Assembly (NCBI RefSeq): GCF_019931165.1
Contig: NZ_JAIOUP010000001.1
Location: 372,001 to 436,000, forward strand
Length of the DNA stretch: 64,000 bases
Source: Schnuerera sp. xch1
GTDB taxonomy: Bacteria; Bacillota; Clostridia; Tissierellales; Tepidimicrobiaceae
Direction: 5' to 3'
Part shown: positions 52,299-61,615 of the stretch, piece by piece
How the letters are laid out: the number at the start of each line of letters is the position of its first letter
Position numbering within the stretch: position 1 is the stretch's first letter
The notes under the pieces: generated by a model
Database searches by the model: none
Told to the model about the DNA's origin: nothing
What the model saw: the letters and a program-made list of their open reading frames with translations, nothing else
Translations under genes and position numbers: made by a program

Positions 52299-53702
52299 TT
52301 ATTTATTATTTCGTTTTAACTTAGAAGGTATATTCGCTAATCTTAATAAATCACCAAAGTGGCTTGTAATCCCTATATTACCTATTAATTCAATCCCAAT
52401 ATTTTTACCTTTTATATCCCATATAATCTTACGTAAAGCATCTAGACCATTTTTTACATCAAATTTAATATATTTTTCAGGATTACCTTTAACAATTACA
52501 TTCTTTCTTCCACTACTCTTTAACTGATTCAACTGGACTATCCATACATATTTTCCATCATAAACCCATTCTATTGAAACTTTACCAAGATATTTATAGT
52601 AGCTTCTAATTTTATTATGAGTCCTTTTTATTTCTTCTATTACTTCTTTAGGCAAGTTGTTATAGTCTTCTTCTCCAATCATAAAGGCATCACCTTTACC
52701 AGTTACACCTTCTATAATATCATTATCGATATCTTCCTCTATAATTGACGCACCTGAGAACTTGGCTTCTACAGCATTCTGAGATAATATAGATGCTATA
52801 TTTATTTTTTTATTACTCTTAGATTCCTCAACATTCATAAGTTCAAAAGGATCTATCCAGCTATCCCCAGTATAATACTTACCTGGGGTTTTTGATACAG
52901 GGCATGTTCTTATCCATTTTTCGAATAGTCCTGTTTTCTTTCCAAATACAAATGGAGATACATTTCTTGAAATTACAGTTGTTTTTGGAACCCTCAAGCC
53001 TAAAGAATCAGCAACCAGTAAACCAAAGGCTTTATCTCCTATAAATTTAGAAAAATTATTTGGCCAAGAAATCATAGGTTCATAATTAATATTTTCATAT
53101 TTTTCATATTCCCATATAATCGTATGTTCTTTTCTTAATCCTTGTCTTTTAGGATGAATACTAAATTCTACTCTATAATCTGGTTCAAAATTTATTTCTG
53201 GTCTAAATCCATATATCTTTTCTAAAATATCTATACCAATATATCTAGGTAATAAACAAACTCCATCCTTATCTACACATTTTGGCGTATCTCCTGGAGA
53301 AAACTCAATTATTTCACCTAATGCTACTCCAGAAACTCCACCATCATTAACATCAATATTCTCATTAATTATTGAATACTTATTATTCTTTCTATTATTT
53401 TCTATTATCGTTAAAATTTCATTTATATCATTTATATTTTTATTATAAATAAGCTTATTTCCTTTCATTGTTTCTAAGCTATAGCTTCTTATATTAATTG
53501 CTTTAGAAGGTGCAGAATTTATAAGTTTAATAATTAATTCTCTTTCTGAGAGGTATTCTTTATCATTATATTCATTAATATGTATAAATCTTGGTTCGCG
53601 TTCATTTCCAGGAGCATAGCTAATAAACTGAGCAATATTCCCTAAACCAAACTCTATAATTGAATTAAGCTTTTCATCTTTCATATCTATTTTATATTCC
53701 AT
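52299..53702 (-). CDS. ATP-grasp protein resembling PEP synthase/PPDK N-terminal domain, unknown role
   Basis: 467 residues, not a named family to me. The C-terminal half resembles the PPDK_N/PEP-synthase ATP-grasp: 'GDKAFGLLVADSLGLRVPKT' (222-241) like the GGKxANLxxL..VPxG start, 'AVEAKFSGASIIEEDIDNDI' (310-329) like the 'D..SGV.FT.DP' segment, and 'VSIEWVYDGKYVWIVQLNQ' (375-393) like the final E-W..DG..YILQ strand. The N-terminal 200 residues have a partly similar pattern ('NDGGVSGVALGEIIEF'). There is no phosphohistidine or PEP domain, so it may phosphorylate or ligate a small molecule. It follows a dGTPase by 38 bp. Confidence 0.55.
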   Translation of the reverse strand: MEYKIDMKDEKLNSIIEFGLGNIAQFISYAPGNEREPRFIHINEYNDKEYLSERELIIKLINSAPSKAINIRSYSLETMKGNKLIYNKNINDINEILTIIENNRKNNKYSIINENIDVNDGGVSGVALGEIIEFSPGDTPKCVDKDGVCLLPRYIGIDILEKIYGFRPEINFEPDYRVEFSIHPKRQGLRKEHTIIWEYEKYENINYEPMISWPNNFSKFIGDKAFGLLVADSLGLRVPKTTVISRNVSPFVFGKKTGLFEKWIRTCPVSKTPGKYYTGDSWIDPFELMNVEESKSNKKINIASILSQNAVEAKFSGASIIEEDIDNDIIEGVTGKGDAFMIGEEDYNNLPKEVIEEIKRTHNKIRSYYKYLGKVSIEWVYDGKYVWIVQLNQLKSSGRKNVIVKGNPEKYIKFDVKNGLDALRKIIWDIKGKNIGIELIGNIGITSHFGDLLRLANIPSKLKRNNK

Positions 53703-53740
53703 ATATTCACCATTACTCCTTACTTTTACTTTTTTCTTTT

Positions 53741-55057
53741 TTAATATTCATAATAGCTACCTATTGAGTTTAAATTAGAACATATCTCTTCAGCATATTT
53801 ATCAGTCATACTAGATATATAATCTGCTATTATTCTTTCTTTAGGTAATTTATTTTTATCAATTTCTTTTTGGATATTCAATGGAAGTAATTTTGTCTCC
53901 CTGTTGAAATCCTTAAACAACGATTCGACTATTTTTTTAGCTTTATCATCAGATCTAGCTACTTCAGGACTTCTAATGTAATATTCATCAAGTACATCTC
54001 TCAGATTTTTATAATATTCATAATAATCATCACTGAAATTTATCAACAAACCTCGTTGATAAGCTTCCTTTTTTATGTCTTTATCTTTAGTTTCTTTTTC
54101 AGTTTTCCACCTATCCAATACTAAATCTCTTTCATTATCTTTAATTCTTTTTTCAGTCTCGTTTCTAATGATAATAGGATTAATCTTTGATTTAGTATTC
54201 TTTAAATTTTTGAGATTATTCCAACTCTTATTTATTAAATTGGTTAGCAAGTTTCTTATCAAATCTCTGTTTTCAAAATTACTAATATCTTTCTTGATAG
54301 CATTACATTTATCTTCAACATTAATAATACTACATAAAATATCTTTCAATCTATTTTCTAATGTTTCATCATAATCAATAGCATGCTTATAGATGTCATT
54401 TTTAAAAAAATCCTCAAAGTCATGAGTTATATATGCTAATTTATCCGCCCAAAAAACCGTTTGAGACTCCAAACTACCTGGTTTTAATGGCGAAAATTTC
54501 TCACAATTAAATTGTTCTTCATTATACCCGCCAGCATAGACATCAGAATCATGTTTTAGTATACCTTCAAGTATTTCATCTGAGAGATTTGCCCCTTTTC
54601 TTTCATAAGCTTGAGTCTCTAAATATCTTATGCTTTGAACTGCATGTGAAAATCCTCCTATATCTTTTAATTTATTATTAAGAATTTTTTCAACTGCATG
54701 TCCAAAAGGAGTATGTCCTATATCATGCCCTAATGAAATTGCTGATACTAAGTCTCTGTTTAGTCCTAATGCATCTGCTATACTAACAGCAATCTGTTCA
54801 ACCTCTAAAGTATGTGTTAATCGAGTTCTATGATCTCCATTTTTTGTAGATGCAATAACTTGTGTTTTATTTGCTAATCTTCGAAATCCTCCAGTATAAA
54901 GAATTCTATCCCTTTGTCTTCTAAAATCTGTTCTATTAGTTTCTTCATAATTAGATTTATATTGTGAATCCTCTTTATGCTTTATACCCCAATCATAAAT
55001 ATTCTTATTCTCTCTTTTTTCTAAATCTAAACCTTTTCTAGTTCCTTCAATAAACAT
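53741..55057 (-). CDS. dGTPase-like HD-domain dNTP triphosphohydrolase
   Basis: About 438 residues. The HD metal site is complete: 'RTRLTHTLEV', 'GHDIGHTPFGH' and the Asp in 'FWADKLAYITHDFED'. It hydrolyses dNTPs to deoxynucleosides and triphosphate. The second ATG (55057) has better spacing from GGGGGA than the first. Relatives include housekeeping Dgt and phage-defence dGTPases that starve phage of dNTPs. Here it is paired with an ATP-grasp protein next to an integration scar. Confidence 0.88.
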   Translation of the reverse strand: MFIEGTRKGLDLEKRENKNIYDWGIKHKEDSQYKSNYEETNRTDFRRQRDRILYTGGFRRLANKTQVIASTKNGDHRTRLTHTLEVEQIAVSIADALGLNRDLVSAISLGHDIGHTPFGHAVEKILNNKLKDIGGFSHAVQSIRYLETQAYERKGANLSDEILEGILKHDSDVYAGGYNEEQFNCEKFSPLKPGSLESQTVFWADKLAYITHDFEDFFKNDIYKHAIDYDETLENRLKDILCSIINVEDKCNAIKKDISNFENRDLIRNLLTNLINKSWNNLKNLKNTKSKINPIIIRNETEKRIKDNERDLVLDRWKTEKETKDKDIKKEAYQRGLLINFSDDYYEYYKNLRDVLDEYYIRSPEVARSDDKAKKIVESLFKDFNRETKLLPLNIQKEIDKNKLPKERIIADYISSMTDKYAEEICSNLNSIGSYYEY

Positions 55058-55246
55058 AATCATTCCCCCAGTAAATAATGATTACTAATTATGTGCTTTT
55101 TGTATTTTGGAAACTATCTTAAGCATAAAAAATTTAAAATAAAGTCTATAAATATACAAGAGTAATAACAAGAATAAAATTATTATAGTTAACATCTAAT
55201 ATTTATAATATACCATATGTTTTGATAAAATCAAGTTTTAATAATA

Positions 55247-55381
55247 TTAATACTCCCATAGCTTATATTGAAGTGTAGGCTTGTCTATTATAGGCAACAT
55301 TTCCTTTGGTTGTACCTTTATAGCTGGTAAAAATCTAGTACCTAATCTTGCTGCTGGTATGACTGCTTTTCTTACTTGCAT
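55247..55381 (-). pseudogene. GalU (UTP-glucose-1-phosphate uridylyltransferase) N-terminal stub
   Basis: 44 codons: '[18 protein letters not shown]', then '[13 protein letters not shown]', matching the first 40-odd residues of GalU/RfbA-type nucleotidyltransferases (with Arg for the usual first Gly of the loop). It ends abruptly with KLWEY and a stop. The rest, about 250 residues, is gone. It lies 13 bp after the MurJ-type gene. Confidence 0.8.
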
Positions 55382-55393
55382 TTGTATCCTAAT

Positions 55394-56911
55394 CTAACCT
55401 CTTCCCAATTTCCTCTTTACTGCTTTCACCATACTATCTACTTCATCAATCTTCATGAAGTAGATTATAACAAAATATACCGCTGCACCAATAATAATTG
55501 CTGCTATTAAGGTTAAATTAGCTCCCATATATCTAAATAAAATATTATAGGCTATTTTGGCTACTAATCCCATTATCAATGATGCAAATAAAACTTTTAT
55601 AATGGAAATAGTAATGTTTTTCATACCAAAGGATCCTACTTTCTTTCTAAAGCTTATAAATAATAATACTGTAGAAAACAAAGCTGATATACTAGTAGCT
55701 AAGGCTAGTCCGCCTATACCTAAATACTTAGATAAGATAATGTTTAATATGATATTCAACAACACTGCTATGGCTGAATTTATCATCGGAGTCTTAGTAT
55801 CTTGTTGAGAATAAAATGCTCTTGACAATATATTTTTTAGTCCAAATCCTAACATACCAATAGAATAGAAAAACAATGCATTAGAAGTCATGGATATAGC
55901 CTGATTATCAAATGCTCCTCTTCCAAATAGGAGTTTAACTACAGGTTCTGCAAAAATCATAGCACCTATAATGGCTGGTATTACTAATAAGCTAACAGAA
56001 CTTATAGATTCTGATAGTGTCTTTTTTAATCCTTTAATATTATCCTCTGCTGCCATTTTAGATATGGTAGGATACATGACTGTTAATATTGGAGTAACAC
56101 ACAGTCCTTGTACAAATCCATTAAGCTTATTAGCATAATTAAGAGCTGATATACCACCAACAGCAATGCTCGAAGCTAAAGTTCTGTCAACAAGAACATT
56201 TATTTCATTTACAGATACCCCAATAATAACTGGTAATGCTAAATATAACATTTCTTTAATATGTTCATCTTTTATATCTATTCCTAATCTATGTCTATAG
56301 CCTTTTTTATATATAAAAGGTGTTAATAACAATAACTGAGATGCTGTAGCTATAACACTTCCTATAGCAAGCACTAGTATATTTGTTTTAGAACTTAAGA
56401 AAATAGCAGCTATAGTTATAAAATTTAATGGAAATCCTACTAATGCTGGTATAATATAGTTTCCTTTTATCTGTAGGAATCCTTTAAATATATGCATAAG
56501 TCCTGTAAAATATATTCCAAATAAACTTATCTTTGTAAATCTAACTGCTAAAGCCAATGTTTTTCCTTCAAATCCTGATGCAAATAACTTAACTATTGGT
56601 TCTGTAAATGCAAGTCCAAATATAATTATAATAGTACATATGATTATTGTTACATTTGAAAGATTATTAGTAAATCTATTACCTTCATTTTCTCCAATTT
56701 TTTGTTGTATATTGCTATACATAGGAATATAGCCTGTTGATATACCAGTTCCAATAAAAGCAAATATAACAGTAGGGATTGTTAAGGATATTAAATAAGC
56801 ATCAGATATATTTGATGCTCCATAAAAGTATGATAAAGTAATTTCTCTACCAAATCCAAGTATTTTTGAAATTATTGTTATTAACATTAGTAATATAGCT
56901 GTTTTTTTCAT
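55394..56911 (-). CDS. MurJ/MviN-family lipid II (or lipid-linked glycan) flippase
   Basis: 505 residues with fourteen membrane helices. 'ISKILGFGREITLSYFYGAS' at the N-terminus, with the key Arg, and 'LFGRGAFD' near residue 325 are MurJ signatures. It may serve peptidoglycan or the local polysaccharide. It is the last complete gene on this strand before the galU stub. Confidence 0.9.
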   Translation of the reverse strand: MKKTAILLMLITIISKILGFGREITLSYFYGASNISDAYLISLTIPTVIFAFIGTGISTGYIPMYSNIQQKIGENEGNRFTNNLSNVTIIICTIIIIFGLAFTEPIVKLFASGFEGKTLALAVRFTKISLFGIYFTGLMHIFKGFLQIKGNYIIPALVGFPLNFITIAAIFLSSKTNILVLAIGSVIATASQLLLLTPFIYKKGYRHRLGIDIKDEHIKEMLYLALPVIIGVSVNEINVLVDRTLASSIAVGGISALNYANKLNGFVQGLCVTPILTVMYPTISKMAAEDNIKGLKKTLSESISSVSLLVIPAIIGAMIFAEPVVKLLFGRGAFDNQAISMTSNALFFYSIGMLGFGLKNILSRAFYSQQDTKTPMINSAIAVLLNIILNIILSKYLGIGGLALATSISALFSTVLLFISFRKKVGSFGMKNITISIIKVLFASLIMGLVAKIAYNILFRYMGANLTLIAAIIIGAAVYFVIIYFMKIDEVDSMVKAVKRKLGRG

Positions 56912-57450
56912 TTATAAATCCTGCTCCATTCAATTATTGTTTCTGATACTATTATACATTTTAAATAATATCCACGGTTTTTCATGTATATAATATTAGA
57001 TAATATTATATACATGAAAAATAAAATTTAATTTTCTTTCTTTCATTTCATATACAGTATACTTTATCACAACATATTAATATCCAGATTTGTGAATTTT
57101 TTTGCAAAGTTATTTTTCTTAAATAGACTTTTTATTGCCATAGAAATATTTATATAATTAGTATTCTAAATATTTATTAACTTCATATTGTATATTTTTG
57201 CTATTTCCTTTGGAATTTCATTAAAATTAAAAAATCTTCTATAAGCAATATAATCACTGATATAATCTTTAATAATAAATCATCAAATAAACTGCTTTTA
57301 TTAATAAGCCTTTTATGAAAACTATTATTATATAACCTAAAATTATTTTAAGCTAAAACTAATTCATACTTACTGCATAAAATACAAATAATTATACTAC
57401 AATTTTAGGTATAACTTTTTTGTGATAACGAACATCTTTCAACAATATAA
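56912..57450. other. 539-bp non-coding stretch with a long palindrome
   Basis: Very AT-rich. It holds the 21-bp-arm inverted repeat described separately. On the minus strand at 57166-57275 a short frame may be the tail of a lost gene, but it has no start and was not recognised. No RNA gene was recognised. Confidence 0.5.
56978..57021. repeat. Near-perfect 44-bp palindrome (21-bp arms)
   Basis: Arms 56978-56998 and 57001-57021 are exact reverse complements with a two-base centre. It lies between the O-antigen-ligase-like gene and the MurJ-type gene. It may terminate the former or form a cruciform; there is no clear T-run after it beyond the arms. Confidence 0.8.
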
Positions 57451-58704
57451 TTAAATTTTCTCAACATAACCTATATATGCTATAACTACACCCCAAAATA
57501 ACCATAACCATTCTGTACTTATATTAGAACTTGATGATACTGAAGTTATTATAAATGCTGTCATTATTGATAATAATACAAGTGATGTATTTTTAATAAA
57601 TCTATCTTTTGTATTTATATGAGAATAGTACAATGCCTTTGCCATCTTAAAGTAAACCCAAATGTATCCAGTAAAAACAACTATACCATATCCTACAAGT
57701 ATTTCGACCCACCAGTTATGCATATTACGTATACTGCCAACATAATATATACGTTCAGTTTCCATCCAATATTCTATGTTCCCAGCACCAGTTCCAAATC
57801 CTATTGTTTCTTTTAAAAAATGTAATCCATTTTTTATTAAATTTAATCTAGTAAAATCTGATCCAGTACTAAAATCAAAATGTAATTGATTTGATATAAT
57901 TGCAATAATATTATCTATAAATCCTGGCATAATTAACAATAATATAGGTATAGCAATTGTTATTAACAATGCTTTTATATTTATCCTTTTGAAATACTTT
58001 AGAAATAAGAATACAATTATTCCAATTATTAATCCAAGCATATTTGCTCTTGAACCTGTCCTTGATATAAGATATATTGAAGACACAATGTTAATTATAC
58101 CTAGTATTCTAGCAACTTTAAATTTTGATGTTGAAAATATAATATAAGATATAAAAACTCCAAATACTAGTAAAGTAGCATAATCATTGACATTTCCAAA
58201 CATTGAAACAGGTACTCTTGCTATAGGATTATAACTAAATTGATTATATTTATCTATCTTATCTAAATCTGCAAATATATAATTACCTGTTAATAATTCG
58301 CTCCATCCGATTATATTATGTATAAAAATCATAGCACAAATTATAATAAAGAGTACTCTAAAATTTTTCTCTTTCTTTAAATATGTAGATAATATCCAGA
58401 TACAAAGAAATCCACTACCTATGAAAAAAATAGCTCTCAGCCATGAATGATAATCTTTTACCCAACTGATAGAAAAAAGTGCATAAATGAACCAGAAAAA
58501 ATAAAATTTTATTATTACATCTTGGTTGCTCTTAAATTTAAGACTAATCTTTTTATTTGTTTTTAAATATTCAAGTATCATCAAGAATGTAGTAATAAAC
58601 AAACTTATTCTAAATACTGATAATTCCATTATTCTTATATTTATAGAAAATAAATCTGCTGCTAAAAAAGATGATGCTATCATTAAATATAAAATTATCT
58701 TCAT
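57451..58704 (-). CDS. O-antigen ligase/polymerase-like membrane protein (Wzy/WaaL)
   Basis: 417 residues with about ten to twelve membrane helices and a large outer loop near residues 290-340 ('TIGFGTGAGNIEYWMETER'), followed by 'HNWWVEILVGYG', the usual O-antigen ligase His motif. It polymerises or attaches surface glycan repeat units. It follows a glycosyltransferase gene by 35 bp. Confidence 0.85.
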   Translation of the reverse strand: MKIILYLMIASSFLAADLFSINIRIMELSVFRISLFITTFLMILEYLKTNKKISLKFKSNQDVIIKFYFFWFIYALFSISWVKDYHSWLRAIFFIGSGFLCIWILSTYLKKEKNFRVLFIIICAMIFIHNIIGWSELLTGNYIFADLDKIDKYNQFSYNPIARVPVSMFGNVNDYATLLVFGVFISYIIFSTSKFKVARILGIINIVSSIYLISRTGSRANMLGLIIGIIVFLFLKYFKRINIKALLITIAIPILLLIMPGFIDNIIAIISNQLHFDFSTGSDFTRLNLIKNGLHFLKETIGFGTGAGNIEYWMETERIYYVGSIRNMHNWWVEILVGYGIVVFTGYIWVYFKMAKALYYSHINTKDRFIKNTSLVLLSIMTAFIITSVSSSSNISTEWLWLFWGVVIAYIGYVEKI

Positions 58705-58739
58705 TCTATCCCTCTATCTATAAGATTTAATTAACTATA

Positions 58740-59876
58740 TTAATCTCTAGTATTTAATATCTTTTCATATACATCAATTATTTTATCTGCTATAGTTTCT
58801 GTTGAAAATTTTTCTTTTGTTTCTATTGCGATACTCTTTCTGTCATATTTATCCATATTGTTGTACATATGTTTCATAGCTTCTGTTAGCTGTTTCTTAT
58901 CATTAACATCAATCATTAAACCGTTATTTTCATTAACAAAACTTTCAGGACCACCACATTTAGTAGCTATCACTGGAATACCTGAAGCTAAGGCTTCAAT
59001 ATAAACTACACCAAAAGTCTCAGCTTGTGATGCTAACACAAAATAATTACTTTTCTTTAAATACTCAGAGATAATCTTTCTAGATTGTAAACCCATTAAT
59101 TTTACTTTATTATCAATATTATGTCTTCGAATTAACTCTTCTAATTTTTTTCTTTCTGGACCATCACCAAATATTGTAAGTGTAACTTTTTCATTATTTT
59201 TAAAAGCACTTGCAAAAGCTTCGATTGTTAAATCCATTCTTTTCCTTTCTATTAGTCCTCCAATAGAGATAAAATTAAAACATTCATTTTCTTTATTCGG
59301 TGAGTAAGTAAATAATTTAGTGTCTACAATATTCGGTATATATATTGCATCTTTATTAAACCTTTTCTTAATTATATCTTTCAATCCATGACTCACCGTT
59401 ATTAAAGCATCTGTATTTTCATAAGCTCGACTTGCAATATGAAAAAGTCTGTTATCTATTGTTGGCTTCATCATAGATGAGAGATGTTCCGTCATTACAA
59501 AAGGAATATTGGTCTTTTGCTTTAATTTTGAAGCTGTATAACCTACTCCAGCAAAATGGGCATGCATAATATCTGGTTTTCCTTGTTCCTTTAAAATTTT
59601 TCTATACAAAATTTTTAATCCTAATATACTAATCTTTTGTCTTATTGATTTAGGTATTCTCCCAAGTGGAATATTTATTGCATATATTTCCACACCTTCA
59701 ATCTTCTTTTTTTCAATTCCCCATTTTCTCCACCTGCGAATTGATCTAACATCTATAGCTGCATATATTACTTTATGCCCAGCTTCAACCAATGCTTTAG
59801 CTTGATCAAATTCAAATATACCATTCATTTTATACTTTTCAGTTGGATAACCCCTCGCTACAACTAATATATACAT
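58740..59876 (-). CDS. Glycosyltransferase family 4 protein
   Basis: 378 residues. GT-B fold: N-terminal 'HAHFAGVGYTASKLK' and C-terminal donor-site motif 'FGVVYIEALASGIPVIATKCGGPESF' region, with the E-x7-E pattern. It adds a sugar from an activated donor to a lipid-linked glycan on the cytosolic side. The specific sugar is unknown. Confidence 0.92.
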   Translation of the reverse strand: MYILVVARGYPTEKYKMNGIFEFDQAKALVEAGHKVIYAAIDVRSIRRWRKWGIEKKKIEGVEIYAINIPLGRIPKSIRQKISILGLKILYRKILKEQGKPDIMHAHFAGVGYTASKLKQKTNIPFVMTEHLSSMMKPTIDNRLFHIASRAYENTDALITVSHGLKDIIKKRFNKDAIYIPNIVDTKLFTYSPNKENECFNFISIGGLIERKRMDLTIEAFASAFKNNEKVTLTIFGDGPERKKLEELIRRHNIDNKVKLMGLQSRKIISEYLKKSNYFVLASQAETFGVVYIEALASGIPVIATKCGGPESFVNENNGLMIDVNDKKQLTEAMKHMYNNMDKYDRKSIAIETKEKFSTETIADKIIDVYEKILNTRD

Positions 59877-60099
59877 TTCTTCACCTCTATGATAATAGTA
59901 TTTTAATTGTCATTATAACAGTTAATTTTTATTTAGAAAATTATAGTTTCTTAATTATCCTATATTAAATTTATCAATAAAAAGCCAATACTAATCTTAA
60001 AAATATTTATCATATAATTACTTTTCAGCTAACAACTATAGTATATTTATTAAACCTAAAATAACATTATAATATAAAATATTATAAAATAAATCTTAC

Positions 60100-60511
60100 T
60101 TAATTGTTCGCCCTTAAATATGTTGCTTTTCCATATATCTCTAAATAATATTCAGCTATCTTATCCCAATCGAACCTGTCAACTTTTTCTACACAATTAG
60201 TTAGAAATATTTTCATAATTATCTAAAATATCTTCAATTCTTTTTGCAATTTCTTCAGCTGAATCATATTGTACAGAATATCCAACTTCTCCTTCATTAA
60301 CCTGTCCATCAAAACCTTGTCCTCTTATATAGATTACTGGTAACCCTTGAGACATTGCCTCTGCATATACAAGTCCAAAGGTTCCGTATTTTGATGACAT
60401 TACAAATATATCTGGATCTCTATAGTGATTTACTAATTCTTTTTGACAATATGATATATATTTAATAAATGGACACTCACTAATAAAATCGTTATCTATC
60501 ATATACCTCAT
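60100..60511 (-). pseudogene. Truncated and frameshifted glycosyltransferase (GT4) gene
   Basis: Only the donor-binding half is left: 'PDIFVMSSKYGTFGLVYAEAMSQGLPVI' region, 'EGEVGYSVQYDSAEEIAKRI'. That frame stops at 60197, and the natural C-terminus ('DRFDWDKIAEYYLEIYGKAT') continues in another frame to 60100. The N-terminal acceptor half is missing, and the start overlaps the neighbouring glycosyltransferase gene by 20 bp. Confidence 0.8.
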
Positions 60512-61589
60512 CTAAATTCTTAACTACTTCTTCCCAACTATAATCATATTGTATATTTTCTAAATTATTCATTTTCTCATCTAATATATGTCTATTATTG
60601 TTAATATAATCAATTGTTTTTTTAATCTCCTCAATATTACTTCCATCTACTGCAAATCCAATATTATGTTTATTAATAAAATCTTCCAACACAGTTTCCT
60701 TGTTTACTATAATTGGAGTTTTAGTAATTATTGCTTCAAAAAACTTTACAGGGTAAGATGTACGGTATTGTATGGAAGATGTAGGATATAATGCATATAG
60801 AACATCAGTCTCACTATAAAGTTTCGCACTTTGGGTAAAATCATATCTTCCAGTAACATAAACATTGTTATAATTATCTTCAATATCTTTTAATTTTTTA
60901 TATGCTACTCCTGCACCATGAATAAATACTTCTACATCGTTCATTTCATTACATACATCCATCAAGTTTTTTAATTCATTATATTGTCTAACTGCACCTA
61001 TATAAGAAATTCTTAACTTATCTGATTTAGTTCTTTCAGAACTAATATAATTTCCATTTTCTGGATAATTTGGTAAATATACCAGCTTCTTTTTGTTTTT
61101 TTCACTTATTGGGTTCTTTTGCATCTCATTTACATGAATTATATAATCAGATTTATTTTGAAAGAAATTGACTATTCCTCTCACTATGTATCTGATTTTT
61201 TGCTTTTTCCCATTAACTTCATAAAACTCATGCATGTCAAATATAAGTTTAGAATTGTTTTTTTTTGCAAGATAACCAGTAATAATGCCATCTAAATCAT
61301 GGCAATGTAAAAATTGATAATCTTTATCTTTTAAATATTCTTTACATTCACTAATAAATCTTTTAAATGATTTTAGTTGTTTAAATCCTGTTCCATATTT
61401 AGCATATGGGAAAAATCTTTTTATTTTTATGCCGTCTATTACTTCAATTTCTTTATCTTTATATTCATTTTCTCGATCCCAGCACAATATTTCAACATCA
61501 AAGCCTTCATTAACTAAATATTTAGCCTCTTTATAGACTCTAACATCTGGATCAAATCTATTTGTAAGAATCATCTTTACTTTTTTCAT
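60492..61589 (-). CDS. Glycosyltransferase, GT-B fold (family 4-like)
   Basis: 365 residues. 'HCHDLDGIITGYLAKK' in the N-terminal half and 'FEAIITKTPIIVNKETVLEDFI' in the C-terminal half fit a GT-B transferase. Its end overlaps the start of the truncated glycosyltransferase by 20 bp. Likely part of surface polysaccharide assembly. Confidence 0.85.
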   Translation of the reverse strand: MKKVKMILTNRFDPDVRVYKEAKYLVNEGFDVEILCWDRENEYKDKEIEVIDGIKIKRFFPYAKYGTGFKQLKSFKRFISECKEYLKDKDYQFLHCHDLDGIITGYLAKKNNSKLIFDMHEFYEVNGKKQKIRYIVRGIVNFFQNKSDYIIHVNEMQKNPISEKNKKKLVYLPNYPENGNYISSERTKSDKLRISYIGAVRQYNELKNLMDVCNEMNDVEVFIHGAGVAYKKLKDIEDNYNNVYVTGRYDFTQSAKLYSETDVLYALYPTSSIQYRTSYPVKFFEAIITKTPIIVNKETVLEDFINKHNIGFAVDGSNIEEIKKTIDYINNNRHILDEKMNNLENIQYDYSWEEVVKNLDEVYDR

Positions 61590-61615
61590 TATTATACCAC
61601 CATTTATATTAAAAT

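Noticed and set aside
57166-57275. Minus-strand frame ending ...NEIPKEIAKIYNMKLINI
   Set aside because: It has protein-like composition but no start and no family match; possibly the tail of a lost gene.
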